A stretch of 64,000 nt of DNA from Nereida ignava (GTDB lineage: Bacteria > Pseudomonadota > Alphaproteobacteria > Rhodobacterales > Rhodobacteraceae): NCBI RefSeq assembly GCF_001049735.1, contig NZ_CVPC01000013.1, forward strand, positions 1-64,000, read 5' to 3'. Shown in pieces: positions 53,681 through 61,479 of the stretch. Position 1 is the stretch's first letter, and each line of letters opens with the position of its first letter. The position numbers and the translations under genes are program-made. The notes under the pieces are model-generated. The model was not told where the DNA came from. It ran no database searches and was given only the letters and a program-made list of their open reading frames with translations.

Positions 53681-54066
53681 TTACCCGCCACCATTACCAG
53701 CTGTAAGTAGAGCACGCGAGATTTGAACTTTGAGCCCTCTTGTCTTTCGTAAACAACGATCTTGGGGCGATCAGCAACAGACTTCGTCACTTCAATGAAC
53801 ATTGTTTGCGGCAAATGAACACCACCGTTCTCTAGCGCTCCGAGCGGATCAATACTGAAATATTGTTCAAAATCAGGGTCAAGCCATGATCGAGCCAATG
53901 CGCGCCCTAAAATGTCAGGAAGGCGGTTGCGGACCTCTTCGCGGTCGCGGAGTGTAACATCCTCACCTGCTAGCAGCATTCCACCGGGCACGCTACTTCC
54001 GCCCGCAACCATACTGGTTGAAGGTGTTGATACTGGAACAAGCGCGGTTGATCTACTCACTGTCAT
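53677..54066 (-). CDS. Protein with a nitrile-hydratase/NHLP-leader-like segment
   Basis: 129 residues. About residues 40-105 contain REEVRNRLPDILGRALARSW, DPDFEQYFSIDPLGALENGG and HLPQTMFIEV followed by PKIVVYE. This looks like the pattern of nitrile-hydratase alpha-related leader peptides of RiPP precursors (A-W-x-D-P-x-F, D-P-x-x-A-L, G-x-x-L-P). No RiPP maturation gene is visible. It is translationally coupled to the Sel1-repeat gene. The likeness is by pattern only, and a different, flagellar fold is possible. Confidence 0.5.
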   Translation of the reverse strand: MTVSRSTALVPVSTPSTSMVAGGSSVPGGMLLAGEDVTLRDREEVRNRLPDILGRALARSWLDPDFEQYFSIDPLGALENGGVHLPQTMFIEVTKSVADRPKIVVYERQEGSKFKSRVLYLQLVMVAGK

Positions 54067-54315
54067 CTTGGGCCTTCTCTATCCAACAATATGACGAATC
54101 CTACTAATGGCAATAGCTTAATAGAGCATTACTTTTAGCGAAAAATATAATTAATTTCACTCTCAAACGATCGTAAACTTCACTTATGCGGATAAGACGC
54201 AGCTGTCAAAAGATACCCCTTCAGTTCCGTAAAGACACCTATTGTTAATTATTATTAATTGTAACGTCTACATGAGAAAAAATTCACAAGAGTATTGCTT
54301 GCCTCAGGAAACTTC
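54067..54315. other. AT-rich intergenic region upstream of fleQ
   Basis: About 250 bases between two divergent genes. It is AT-rich near 54130-54280 with no clear sigma-54 or sigma-28 match. The promoter of the fleQ-like master activator should be here and may be of the housekeeping type. Confidence 0.4.
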
Positions 54316-55428
54316 ATGAACCACGTATCTCAAACGGCAACGTCAAAGATAATTATCGGACATGCTGCCAGTACCCTTGAGATGAAACGGCTCATCGAAA
54401 CGGTAGCACCATCGGCTGGACCGGTTTTGGTATCGGGACCGACAGGGGCGGGCAAAGAGCTCGTCGCACAAGCACTTCACGAAGACAGCGGTCGATCCGG
54501 TGAGTTGGTTGCCGTCAACTGTGCCGCCATCCCCGCCGAATTGATGGAGTCTGAGCTGTTTGGATACGAAAAAGGGGCATTTACCGGAGCAGATAAACGT
54601 CGAGCTGGCAGATTTGAACAGTCTGATAAGGGGACGCTTTTCCTCGATGAAATCGGGGATATGCCGCCGAGCCTTCAAACGAAACTGTTGCGTGTCTTGG
54701 AGTCACACACCGTGCGTCGCGTTGGCGGTTCAGCAGAAATTCCACTTGATTTAAGGCTGGTTTGCGCCACCCACAAAGATCTTCGCGAGATGGTAGAAAA
54801 TGGTAGCTTTCGGGCAGACCTTTACTACCGCCTGAATGTGTTTCCAATCGACGTACCACCACTGGCCGAACGCACAGATGATATCGAAGCGATCTTAAAA
54901 TCCCTTGTAGCCAAACATCACAAACGCAATCCGTCCATAAAGCCGCCTCTTTTTGCAGACTCCGCGTACAAAGCGCTGCTCGCATATGACTGGCCAGGAA
55001 ACGTCAGAGAACTCAGGAACGTAATTGATCGTGCTTTCGTTTTGTTTGGCGGATGCGAAGTGACTGGACAACATGTACGAGAAAATTTGTTGTCCCTGCG
55101 CCTACCCAACGAGATAAACCCGATCGAACGCGATGCACTCTGGGAGGCAACTGCGGATCTGTTTGGTAACCCCGGGCCGGAACTGCCGAGTTACAGCTCA
55201 GAACCCCCAAAACCTGAAGACTATAAACCTTGGTTCTCACATCACGATCAAATTGACCTGCGCGGGCATCTTCGTGATATTGAAGTGGTCTTGATTGAAG
55301 CCGCCTTGGGTGTAAGCGACGGAATGGTCAGCCATGCTGCTGATAAGCTGAGCATTGGTCGGACCACCTTAATCGAGAAAATGAAGAAGTTGGTTATCGA
55401 TAAAAATGGCGACGGGATGTCGACCTAG
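54316..55428 (+). CDS. fleQ: Sigma-54 activator with HTH but no receiver domain (FleQ-like)
   Basis: 370 residues. The AAA+ core starts almost at the N-terminus: Walker A GPTGAGKE near residue 40, the sigma-54 loop GAFTGA near 87, [12 protein letters not shown], and [17 protein letters not shown]. The C-terminus has a Fis-type helix-turn-helix ([20 protein letters not shown], then IEKMKKL). It lacks an N-terminal regulatory domain. FleQ in R. sphaeroides is also a short-N-terminus activator that works with FleT, whose counterpart here is at 20322. ATG at 54316 preceded by CAGGAA. It is divergent from the NHLP-like gene. Confidence 0.88.
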   Translation: MNHVSQTATSKIIIGHAASTLEMKRLIETVAPSAGPVLVSGPTGAGKELVAQALHEDSGRSGELVAVNCAAIPAELMESELFGYEKGAFTGADKRRAGRFEQSDKGTLFLDEIGDMPPSLQTKLLRVLESHTVRRVGGSAEIPLDLRLVCATHKDLREMVENGSFRADLYYRLNVFPIDVPPLAERTDDIEAILKSLVAKHHKRNPSIKPPLFADSAYKALLAYDWPGNVRELRNVIDRAFVLFGGCEVTGQHVRENLLSLRLPNEINPIERDALWEATADLFGNPGPELPSYSSEPPKPEDYKPWFSHHDQIDLRGHLRDIEVVLIEAALGVSDGMVSHAADKLSIGRTTLIEKMKKLVIDKNGDGMST

Positions 55429-57044
55429 TCATCTTTGCTCCATGCGTCCATCATACTCGTAATATATTCGCCAGTAGATTTAAGACGCGTAACCGCTTGC
55501 TCCATCTTGGCAAACTTTTCCATCTGTCGTGCTTCTAACAATAGTGCGCGTTCATCGAGTTCAGCGAGTTCATTGCGGTACCCTGATGCACGTTCAGTAT
55601 AAGCTGCCTCTTTGGTGGCCACGTCGCCCCGCGCACTGAGTAATTCTTTGAGGTAGGCCTCAACCCTATCAACAAATGACAAGCCAAGACTGACACTGGC
55701 GTCAGATGCCACCCCGTCCAAAACAGTCACACTAACGCCCTCAAATACGCCGGTGCTGCGATAAAATTCACGCTGGCCATCCGCATTGGTGCGCCCGTAC
55801 AGCGCCTCACCGTTTAACGTCGCAGTTTGAGTGTTGTCATCATAAACAAAGTCAAATGTACCGGCAGAAGGATAGGTTCCATTGGCTAGGCTAACATCCA
55901 TGTTGGGCACATCGATACTTCCCGTCGAACTGAACAAAGCTTGAAACTTTTCTGGCTCTGTATCGAGCACGTCCATCAACTTTTCCGAGTCTAGACTAAG
56001 TGTACCGTCGAGCTCGGTCTGTATTCCGATTTCACTTAAGTAGACAGGATCCGCCCCAAACCCATTAAGAGGCTCGGTGGTGAAATTCATTAGATCCCGC
56101 TTAATCGCTTCAATAACCGGCTCACCCGCAAGCGGACCAGGTTCTGCGCCATTTACCCCGCGAGCCGTCGCCGTATCGATGTAATTACGAAGCGTGTTAA
56201 TCTGTGAAATAAGCGCCTCCACAGATGCCTTGGCACTTTCAGTATCTTTCGCAACACTGATGGATTGATCGAAACTTGTGACGCCGCGAAGTGTGATTTC
56301 AGCACCCGCAACAACGTCCTCCAGAACATTGCTAGGCCGCTCAACAGAAATTCCGTTAACACGGAGCTGCGCATTCAAGGCAGCACTTACCTCACTGGAG
56401 CCATCAGTCGTATCAAACGCCGCCAAGTTGCTAGAGGACGCAGTAAGCCGCAAAGAATTACTTGCGCCGGTCTCCGACACCATACTCAATGAAAAGCTAC
56501 CATCGCCCTTATCGACAACTTCAGCAGTAACGCCATCCAGTGCAGTTAGCTGTGCAGCCAAATCGGATAGAGTTGTGTCTGCCGTAACAGTCACTGATTG
56601 CGGAGTTACATCTTGATTAGCGGTGAAGGTTCCACCACTCCATTTTCCGATATCAACTGTGATAGTGCCGGCAGCTAAAGTATCGTCCGCGCCGTCGAAA
56701 TTCGGAAATTCCAAGACTTGAGGCGCAGCAAGTTGGGTGACAGCAACTTGGGTGCTTTTTTCTTCGAGTGCATGCTCATCAGTGACGCGTAGCGCGATAT
56801 CTGCGCTAGAACTTTGCGCGCGATACAAGCCACCGTTCCCAGCGTTCTCAAAAATTCCCTGCACCGCGTCCATCCGCGAGCGCATCAACGCAATTTCAGA
56901 AACTGATAGCTCGTTGGCGCTAGATTTTTCATTCACCAGTGCCTTTGCAGGCTCGATCTCGGCGTCCACGATGCTGGTAACAAGCTGGGTTACGTTCAAC
57001 CCAGAGCCTTTGGAATTGAGGGTGCTCAAATAGTCTACTGTCAT
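55425..57044 (-). CDS. fliD: Flagellar filament cap protein FliD (HAP2)
   Basis: 539 residues. The N-terminal FliD part has GLNVTQLVTSIVDAEIEPAK; the middle holds a Flagellin_IN-like segment (about residues 148-200), and the C-terminal FliD domain has helices with LSARGDVATKEAAYTERASG. It forms the pentameric cap at the growing filament tip. The end overlaps the end of fleQ by four bases. Located downstream of the stator genes motA and motB. Confidence 0.93.
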   Translation of the reverse strand: MTVDYLSTLNSKGSGLNVTQLVTSIVDAEIEPAKALVNEKSSANELSVSEIALMRSRMDAVQGIFENAGNGGLYRAQSSSADIALRVTDEHALEEKSTQVAVTQLAAPQVLEFPNFDGADDTLAAGTITVDIGKWSGGTFTANQDVTPQSVTVTADTTLSDLAAQLTALDGVTAEVVDKGDGSFSLSMVSETGASNSLRLTASSSNLAAFDTTDGSSEVSAALNAQLRVNGISVERPSNVLEDVVAGAEITLRGVTSFDQSISVAKDTESAKASVEALISQINTLRNYIDTATARGVNGAEPGPLAGEPVIEAIKRDLMNFTTEPLNGFGADPVYLSEIGIQTELDGTLSLDSEKLMDVLDTEPEKFQALFSSTGSIDVPNMDVSLANGTYPSAGTFDFVYDDNTQTATLNGEALYGRTNADGQREFYRSTGVFEGVSVTVLDGVASDASVSLGLSFVDRVEAYLKELLSARGDVATKEAAYTERASGYRNELAELDERALLLEARQMEKFAKMEQAVTRLKSTGEYITSMMDAWSKDD

Positions 57045-57063
57045 CGGTCAAACCCTTCTCATC

Positions 57064-57081
57064 GTCGTTATCTACAACGAC
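57064..57081. repeat. Short inverted repeat between motB and fliD
   Basis: GTCGTT and AACGAC form 6-base arms around ATCTAC in the leader region of fliD. No T tract follows on the minus strand, so a terminator is unlikely. Significance is low. Confidence 0.3.
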
Positions 57082-57113
57082 TCGTTAGCAGCAAAGTTTA
57101 TAGCCACGGCACG

Positions 57114-58334
57114 CTAGTAGCTGATCTCAATCTCAATACGGCGGTTCTTCTCGCGGCCAGCGGCAGTTGCGTTGCTTTCAAGAGGTGCAGTTTCACCCAA
57201 GCTGACAGCTTTCATTTTCCCAGGCTCAACAAGACCCGTTGCTTGCATAGATTGAACGACGCTAGCAGCGCGGGCAGCAGCGAGATCCCAGTTGTCGCGA
57301 AACAGGCCACCTGAAATTGGCACATCATCTGTATGGCCAGTCACAGTAACCTCGCTGTCACCAGTCATTGACGCAAACGCGACGCGGCTTAAGATTTCAT
57401 TGGCGTCGACTGTCAAATCAGCAGACCCCGACGGGAAGGCTCCACCAGCGCCAATCGTTAAGAAAATGGAATCTTCACGTTGCTCGACCTCAACGAGGCC
57501 CTGCGCGATTTCCTCACTCAACAAAACTGCCAAACGGTCTTCGGTTAAGCTGGCGCTCTCGACTGCTGCTGCGCGCTGCTGTTCTTGCTGCACCTCTTCA
57601 TCGGTGGGCCCTGCGTTCTCACGGTCTGCCGAGGCGGCCTGTGCCAGTTCTTTGAGTTGTTCTTCAAGTCCACCGAACAAAACTTCGCTGTCTGCTTGGC
57701 CACTTGCGTTGCGTGCCTCAGCAAGGGCTGCGAGCGTCTCTTCCAGCAAACTCGGCAAGTCTTTTGGCTCTGTGTTCTCGGAAGGAAAGTTGATAACGAC
57801 GTTATCGCCCATCATTTCAACGGATACGTCGCCGCTCGCGACAGCTTGCTGCAATGCCTCGCCAAGTTCAGCAGCATTTATCTCAGCGGCAGTTTTCTCA
57901 CCTTCATTCTCACCAGCCTGTCCAGAACCCTCCTCTGTGCCAGCTTGGTCAGAATTATCACCATCTACTGCATCTTCCTGTTTGCTATCGACCTGCACCT
58001 CGGGTTTTTGAACTTCAGTGGTCTCTTGTGTCATTTCTTGAGTAACCGAAGGGCTGGGTGACGGACTGAACTCCATCGAAATGACTGTTGTTCCTTTTGG
58101 CTGCTCCACAACGGGAACAACTTTTTGCACACCAAAAGCATTCTTGAGAGAGCCGGAAATCATTTTGAACTTAGGCGTGTTGAACTCAGCAAACGACAAA
58201 ATCAGAACAAAGAACGCCATCAAGAGAGTCGCCATGTCCGCAAAGGTAGCCATCCATGCAGGCGCACCCACAGGCGGACACTTGGGACATTCCTCTTCTT
58301 CCTGCTCTTCTTCTGGCTCGATTGCTTCTGCCAT
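57114..58334 (-). CDS. motB: PomB/MotB-type stator protein
   Basis: 406 residues. The N-terminus is acidic, then CPKCPPVGAPAWMATFADMA precedes the single transmembrane helix, with the ion-binding Asp at residue 33. This N-terminus (C-x-C-P-P-x-G-x-P-x-W-M-x-T-F-A-D) is very close to PomB of sodium-driven motors. A long low-complexity linker (about residues 95-230) is followed by the OmpA-type peptidoglycan-binding domain (VTVTGHTDDVPISGGLFRDN). Forms the stator with the product of the next gene. The linker is longer than usual. Confidence 0.94.
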   Translation of the reverse strand: MAEAIEPEEEQEEEECPKCPPVGAPAWMATFADMATLLMAFFVLILSFAEFNTPKFKMISGSLKNAFGVQKVVPVVEQPKGTTVISMEFSPSPSPSVTQEMTQETTEVQKPEVQVDSKQEDAVDGDNSDQAGTEEGSGQAGENEGEKTAAEINAAELGEALQQAVASGDVSVEMMGDNVVINFPSENTEPKDLPSLLEETLAALAEARNASGQADSEVLFGGLEEQLKELAQAASADRENAGPTDEEVQQEQQRAAAVESASLTEDRLAVLLSEEIAQGLVEVEQREDSIFLTIGAGGAFPSGSADLTVDANEILSRVAFASMTGDSEVTVTGHTDDVPISGGLFRDNWDLAAARAASVVQSMQATGLVEPGKMKAVSLGETAPLESNATAAGREKNRRIEIEISY

Positions 58335-58369
58335 ATCTGGGCTCCCTCAGTGCGCGCAAAATGCGTTGG

Positions 58370-59131
58370 TTACGCAGCTTCAAGCTTTGCTTGCAGCTTC
58401 GGCGGCAAGTTTGCGGCCATCTGGTCTTGGATATTACGGGGGCTTTCACTGCGGGCGATCCCGCGCAAACCCTCGATCACCATTTGGCGATAGGTAACTT
58501 CATAGGCTGTGTAGCCTTCCAGTTTGGTTTGCATCGGCATAAATAATACGTTCGCAATGAACGCCCCATAAAGAGTTGTCAGCAAAGCCACCGCCATCGC
58601 AGGACCAATCGCCTTAGGATCAGCCATATTACCAAGCATGAGAACCAAACCAACAAGCGTACCGATCATCCCCATCGCGGGAGCCAAATCAATCCACGCT
58701 TTAACACACCCCTGATTTTCTTCGTGACGCACTTTCATGGCCTTTAGTTCTGCATTCAGCTGCTTGACGAGCTTGCCTTCGTCGGCGCCGTCCACAAGCA
58801 TCTGCAAACCCTTTTCAAAAAACTTGTCAGGTACCTCTTGTCCTTCCAGCGCCATCATCCCGTCTTTTCGAGCAACAGTCGCAAGCTCGATCATGCGCTC
58901 GATCATGGCATCCATTTTCTTGACAGGCGGCAAAAAGGTCTTGGCCATCGCCCCAAAGCTGCCCAAGAAAACCGGAAGCGGCGCCGTGTACATCGCCGCA
59001 AAGAATGTGCCACCAAATACGATAAGGATGGATGGCACGTCGATAAACGCACCAAGCCCGCCACCTGCGAGCATAGCGCCCACAATCATGCCGATTGCGC
59101 CAATTAGTCCGATGAGGGATGCGAGATCCAT
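58370..59131 (-). CDS. motA: PomA/MotA-type stator protein
   Basis: About 253 residues with four transmembrane helices. It starts MDLASLIGLIGAIGMIVGAM and contains DLAPAMGMIGTLVGLVLMLG and IGPAMAVALLTTLYGA. These threonine-bearing TM3 and TM4 segments match PomA of sodium-driven motors. The ATG at 59131 is preceded by GAGGCAGG; the frame reads back to 59167 without need. Partner of motB downstream. Confidence 0.94.
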   Translation of the reverse strand: MDLASLIGLIGAIGMIVGAMLAGGGLGAFIDVPSILIVFGGTFFAAMYTAPLPVFLGSFGAMAKTFLPPVKKMDAMIERMIELATVARKDGMMALEGQEVPDKFFEKGLQMLVDGADEGKLVKQLNAELKAMKVRHEENQGCVKAWIDLAPAMGMIGTLVGLVLMLGNMADPKAIGPAMAVALLTTLYGAFIANVLFMPMQTKLEGYTAYEVTYRQMVIEGLRGIARSESPRNIQDQMAANLPPKLQAKLEAA

Positions 59132-59166
59132 GATACCTGCCTCTTTCGTCAATTTCATGACAAACA

Positions 59167-59182
59167 ATCAATTTTCATGCCA
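59167..59182 (-). promoter_or_regulatory. Possible sigma-54 promoter of the motA-motB-fliD genes
   Basis: On the minus strand TGGCATGAAAATTGAT keeps the sigma-54 spacing, but the -12 element reads TTGA instead of TTGC. It lies about 36 bases upstream of motA, so it is in the right place. Confidence is moderate because the GC of the -12 box is important. Confidence 0.4.
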
Positions 59183-59324
59183 ACTCTGCGTAAAATTTCC
59201 TTTTTCTTAACTTTATGGACCGACCGTCGGCGCTGCTCGATCAAACGAGGAGCGAACGCATAGCGCCCAAGAAGTTGGCGTGTTTTTTGCATACAAAAAC
59301 TCACACTGCCGCATGGAGACAAAT

Positions 59325-59840
59325 ATGCTGAAACCAGCAATCTTGCTCATTAGCCTACTGGCAAGCCAGCCTGCATTCGCCCAATTTTATGAGCGGGGCA
59401 ACACTGTCGATGATCTGACACAAGGCGTGACATGGCTCCGGTGTAGCGTGGGACAACGCTGGCAGACAGATACAGCGCAATGCATTGGGGACGCGAAACG
59501 GCTCAATTTTGAAGAGATCGAACAAGTTATTGTGCAGGCAAATGAGCAACTAGGTGGAAAGTGGCGTCTTCCGACCAAAGCAGAACTGCAACAGCTTCTA
59601 TGCGAAGAGTGCATCTCGAAAGCAGTGAGGGATAACGCTCAAAATGAAGAGGAAAAACTCGTTCCCGCAATGATAGACCAGAGCGTTTTTCCCAACACAG
59701 CAGCTGAACCCTATTGGAGTTCAACAAAGAATTGGATCGCTCCCCGCAACCGTTGGAGTGTCAACTTTATGACGGGTGACAGCTATGGACGGTTCTTTCC
59801 TCAACAACGGCTCGCTGTCCGCCTATTGCGAGACCGATAA
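59325..59840 (+). CDS. Secreted DUF1566-domain protein
   Basis: About 171 residues. ATG at 59325 follows GGAG; an N-terminal signal peptide (LKPAILLISLLASQPAFA) is present. The mature part is of the DUF1566 (Lcl C-terminal) type, with WRLPTKAELQQLLCEECI, PYWSSTKNWIAPRNRWSVNF and the ending RLAVRLLRDR. Secreted or periplasmic function unknown. It is divergent from motA and is the last intact gene of the flagellar cluster before IS remnants. Confidence 0.75.
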   Translation: MLKPAILLISLLASQPAFAQFYERGNTVDDLTQGVTWLRCSVGQRWQTDTAQCIGDAKRLNFEEIEQVIVQANEQLGGKWRLPTKAELQQLLCEECISKAVRDNAQNEEEKLVPAMIDQSVFPNTAAEPYWSSTKNWIAPRNRWSVNFMTGDSYGRFFPQQRLAVRLLRDR

Positions 59841-59969
59841 TAGCGCATACTCTGTTATTGATTATTTTCCGCACCAGTTATAGCTGTGTCCAGGTATTAT
59901 GTGCCCCGAACGATAGCTGGTGACAACGACACTACACCGTTTTCTCACAGCTGATGGCGTACCGCCATA

Positions 59970-60790
59970 AGGAGGTCCACTTCGAGCTTGAGTTCGTTGT
60001 CGGTATTCAGCCCATCTGAACAAGGTTTTGTGAGGTGCAGGCGGACAATATCTTGGTAGACTATAAAATTTCGCGTCTAATTAGTGAGTTCGCTGTGCCT
60101 CGATCAAGGCCTAGGCCTCTCTCAAGCTGAAGCACGTTTCACCATTGAGCAGTTCGCAAGTGACCTGACCTAAAAGCTTTCGCAATATCCTTTACCCCAC
60201 GGCGGTCCCGGCTCGATTTAGGCGCTCTTTGCCCCACTTGCTTAGATCCAGTCCCTGTCGGCCGCAGCGATAGACTCCGGGCCGTGATCCGATATTATAT
60301 GTGATGGAATGCCACGCAGGATGAACCGGTCCGTGAGGGTATCAATTACCTCAATCGAGTTAAGCGTTCGTTTCACCCGGATCGCGAGGCATTCTCGGCT
60401 ATACTAGTCCAGGATGTGCAGTGTCTTGAAAAGACTGCCATCATAGGCTTGGTGACGTAAAAGGTCGTACGAACAGACCTGATCGTGATATTCCAGACGC
60501 CGTCGGACTCACGATCCATGTTTCATCCAGAGCCGTCCTTTCTTTGGTTGGCTAACTGGCACTTTAAGTCCCTCGCGCCACCACAGACGTTCGACACGTT
60601 TGTTACTTACTTAACATCCCGCGCCTCTTAGCAACGCACCGACTAGGCGATAGTGTCCAGCGTAAGGTCCGATACTACTCAGCGAAGGCGTACGTTCTCT
60701 TTCTGTAGCCGCTTCAGTTCCTTCAGTTGCTCTATGCCGATTCCACCGTACTTTTTGCTAGAGCCCTTCAGTGTTCATTGCAGCAGAGCA
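59970..60790 (-). pseudogene. Degenerate IS3-family transposase remnant (orfA end and orfB)
   Basis: Read on the minus strand, several broken frames resemble an IS3-family element. The end of an OrfA-like coiled coil lies near 60700-60770 (IEQLKELKRLQKENVRL). An OrfB-like part follows downstream, including RVERLWWREGLKVPVSQPKK, YDGSLFKTLHIL, CLAIRVKRTLNSIEVIDTLT and WGKGYCESF. Many stop codons and frame shifts interrupt it, so it is inactive. It is a different IS type from the one at 1-494. Boundaries are approximate, and no clear terminal repeats were seen. Confidence 0.75.
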
Positions 60791-60962
60791 TTGTGTGAAC
60801 AATTAGATATGACCGTGCAATCAGTACAAACTTCGTTCTGTGAGATTAATCATGAATAAGCTGTGCACACAGCTGCTTGGAAGATCGCTATGTTCAACAC
60901 AGCTTTTTCGGAGTTTTTACAGTAATTTGACAAGCACACTATCTTACACACCGCTACAATTC

Positions 60963-60983
60963 ATTAATAATATCATTATTAAT
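60963..60983. repeat. AT-only inverted repeat next to the tRNA-Cys fragment
   Basis: ATTAATAA and TTATTAAT form perfect 8-base arms around TATCA. It lies about 26 bases before the tRNA fragment, in an AT-rich zone. AT-rich arm sites are common at integrase attachment sites, but here this is only suggestive. Confidence 0.5.
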
Positions 60984-61009
60984 CAGGTTCTTAATTATAC
61001 ATAAATTGT

Positions 61010-61053
61010 TTGCAAATCCGTGTACACCGGTTCGATTCCGGTACTCGCCTCCA
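61010..61053 (+). other. 3' fragment of tRNA-Cys(GCA), probable attachment site
   Basis: The 44 bases reproduce the 3' half of a tRNA. They include the anticodon loop with GCA, ACCGG-TTCGATT-CCGGT as the T arm, the acceptor 3' strand ACTCGCC, the discriminator T and CCA. A U73 discriminator is a hallmark of tRNA-Cys. The 5' half is absent: upstream is AT-rich DNA with no pairing partner. Such 3' remnants are left by integrases that insert into tRNA genes. The orientation places the island to the left of the fragment. Confidence 0.8.
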
Positions 61054-61479
61054 TATTACATCGCAAGACATAGCTGCCATTACGGTGCTGCACCTTTAGA
61101 TATCATATTCAATTGAGAACCATATTTCGTACATTGAAACGCTGGAAAACCGGATCAGGCTGTAAACTTCAGCGTTATTACTTAATCGCGATTGATGTGC
61201 AGAGACTACTGAACGCCAACCTTAAGGTCACGAGGAACGATAAAATGCCTGTCAGCGCTCGGTATTGCGCACCTTAAATTCGATAGGATTAGCCTAAATT
61301 TGGTTCAGCCAAGGCTATAGTAACCTTGGAACACGGAGAGTGGCCCCAGTGACCCCCCTGCCCTCCGCTAGCGAAACAGCTGCAAGGTGATGGGCAACGC
61401 CTCAGCCTCACCCATCATTCTGTCTGCTGACAACCGACCTATGAGATGCTCAAACGCCACCTCACGTTACACCGTGACA
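61054..61479. other. Non-coding region between the att-like fragment and matB
   Basis: About 425 bases without a convincing gene. It contains a hairpin, CCAAGG-CTATAGTAA-CCTTGG, at 61309-61329, and a GATGGG/CCCATC arm pair near 61387-61414, neither followed by a T tract. I see nothing else of note. Confidence 0.5.
61309..61329. repeat. Inverted repeat, possible hairpin
   Basis: CCAAGG and CCTTGG are perfect 6-base arms with a 9-base loop. Without a following T tract it is not a convincing terminator, and its role is unknown. Confidence 0.35.

Noticed and set aside
57090-57108. Sigma-54-like site upstream of fliD (TGGCTATAAACTTTGC on the minus strand).
   Set aside because: The spacing between GG and GC is one base too long for a functional sigma-54 promoter; fliD may be read from motA.
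60653-60859. Plus-strand ORF in the IS remnant.
   Set aside because: It is antisense to the degenerate transposase and has no protein-like features.
61010-61053. A complete functional tRNA-Cys gene.
   Set aside because: The 5' acceptor strand, D arm and 5' anticodon stem are missing; the upstream bases do not pair.
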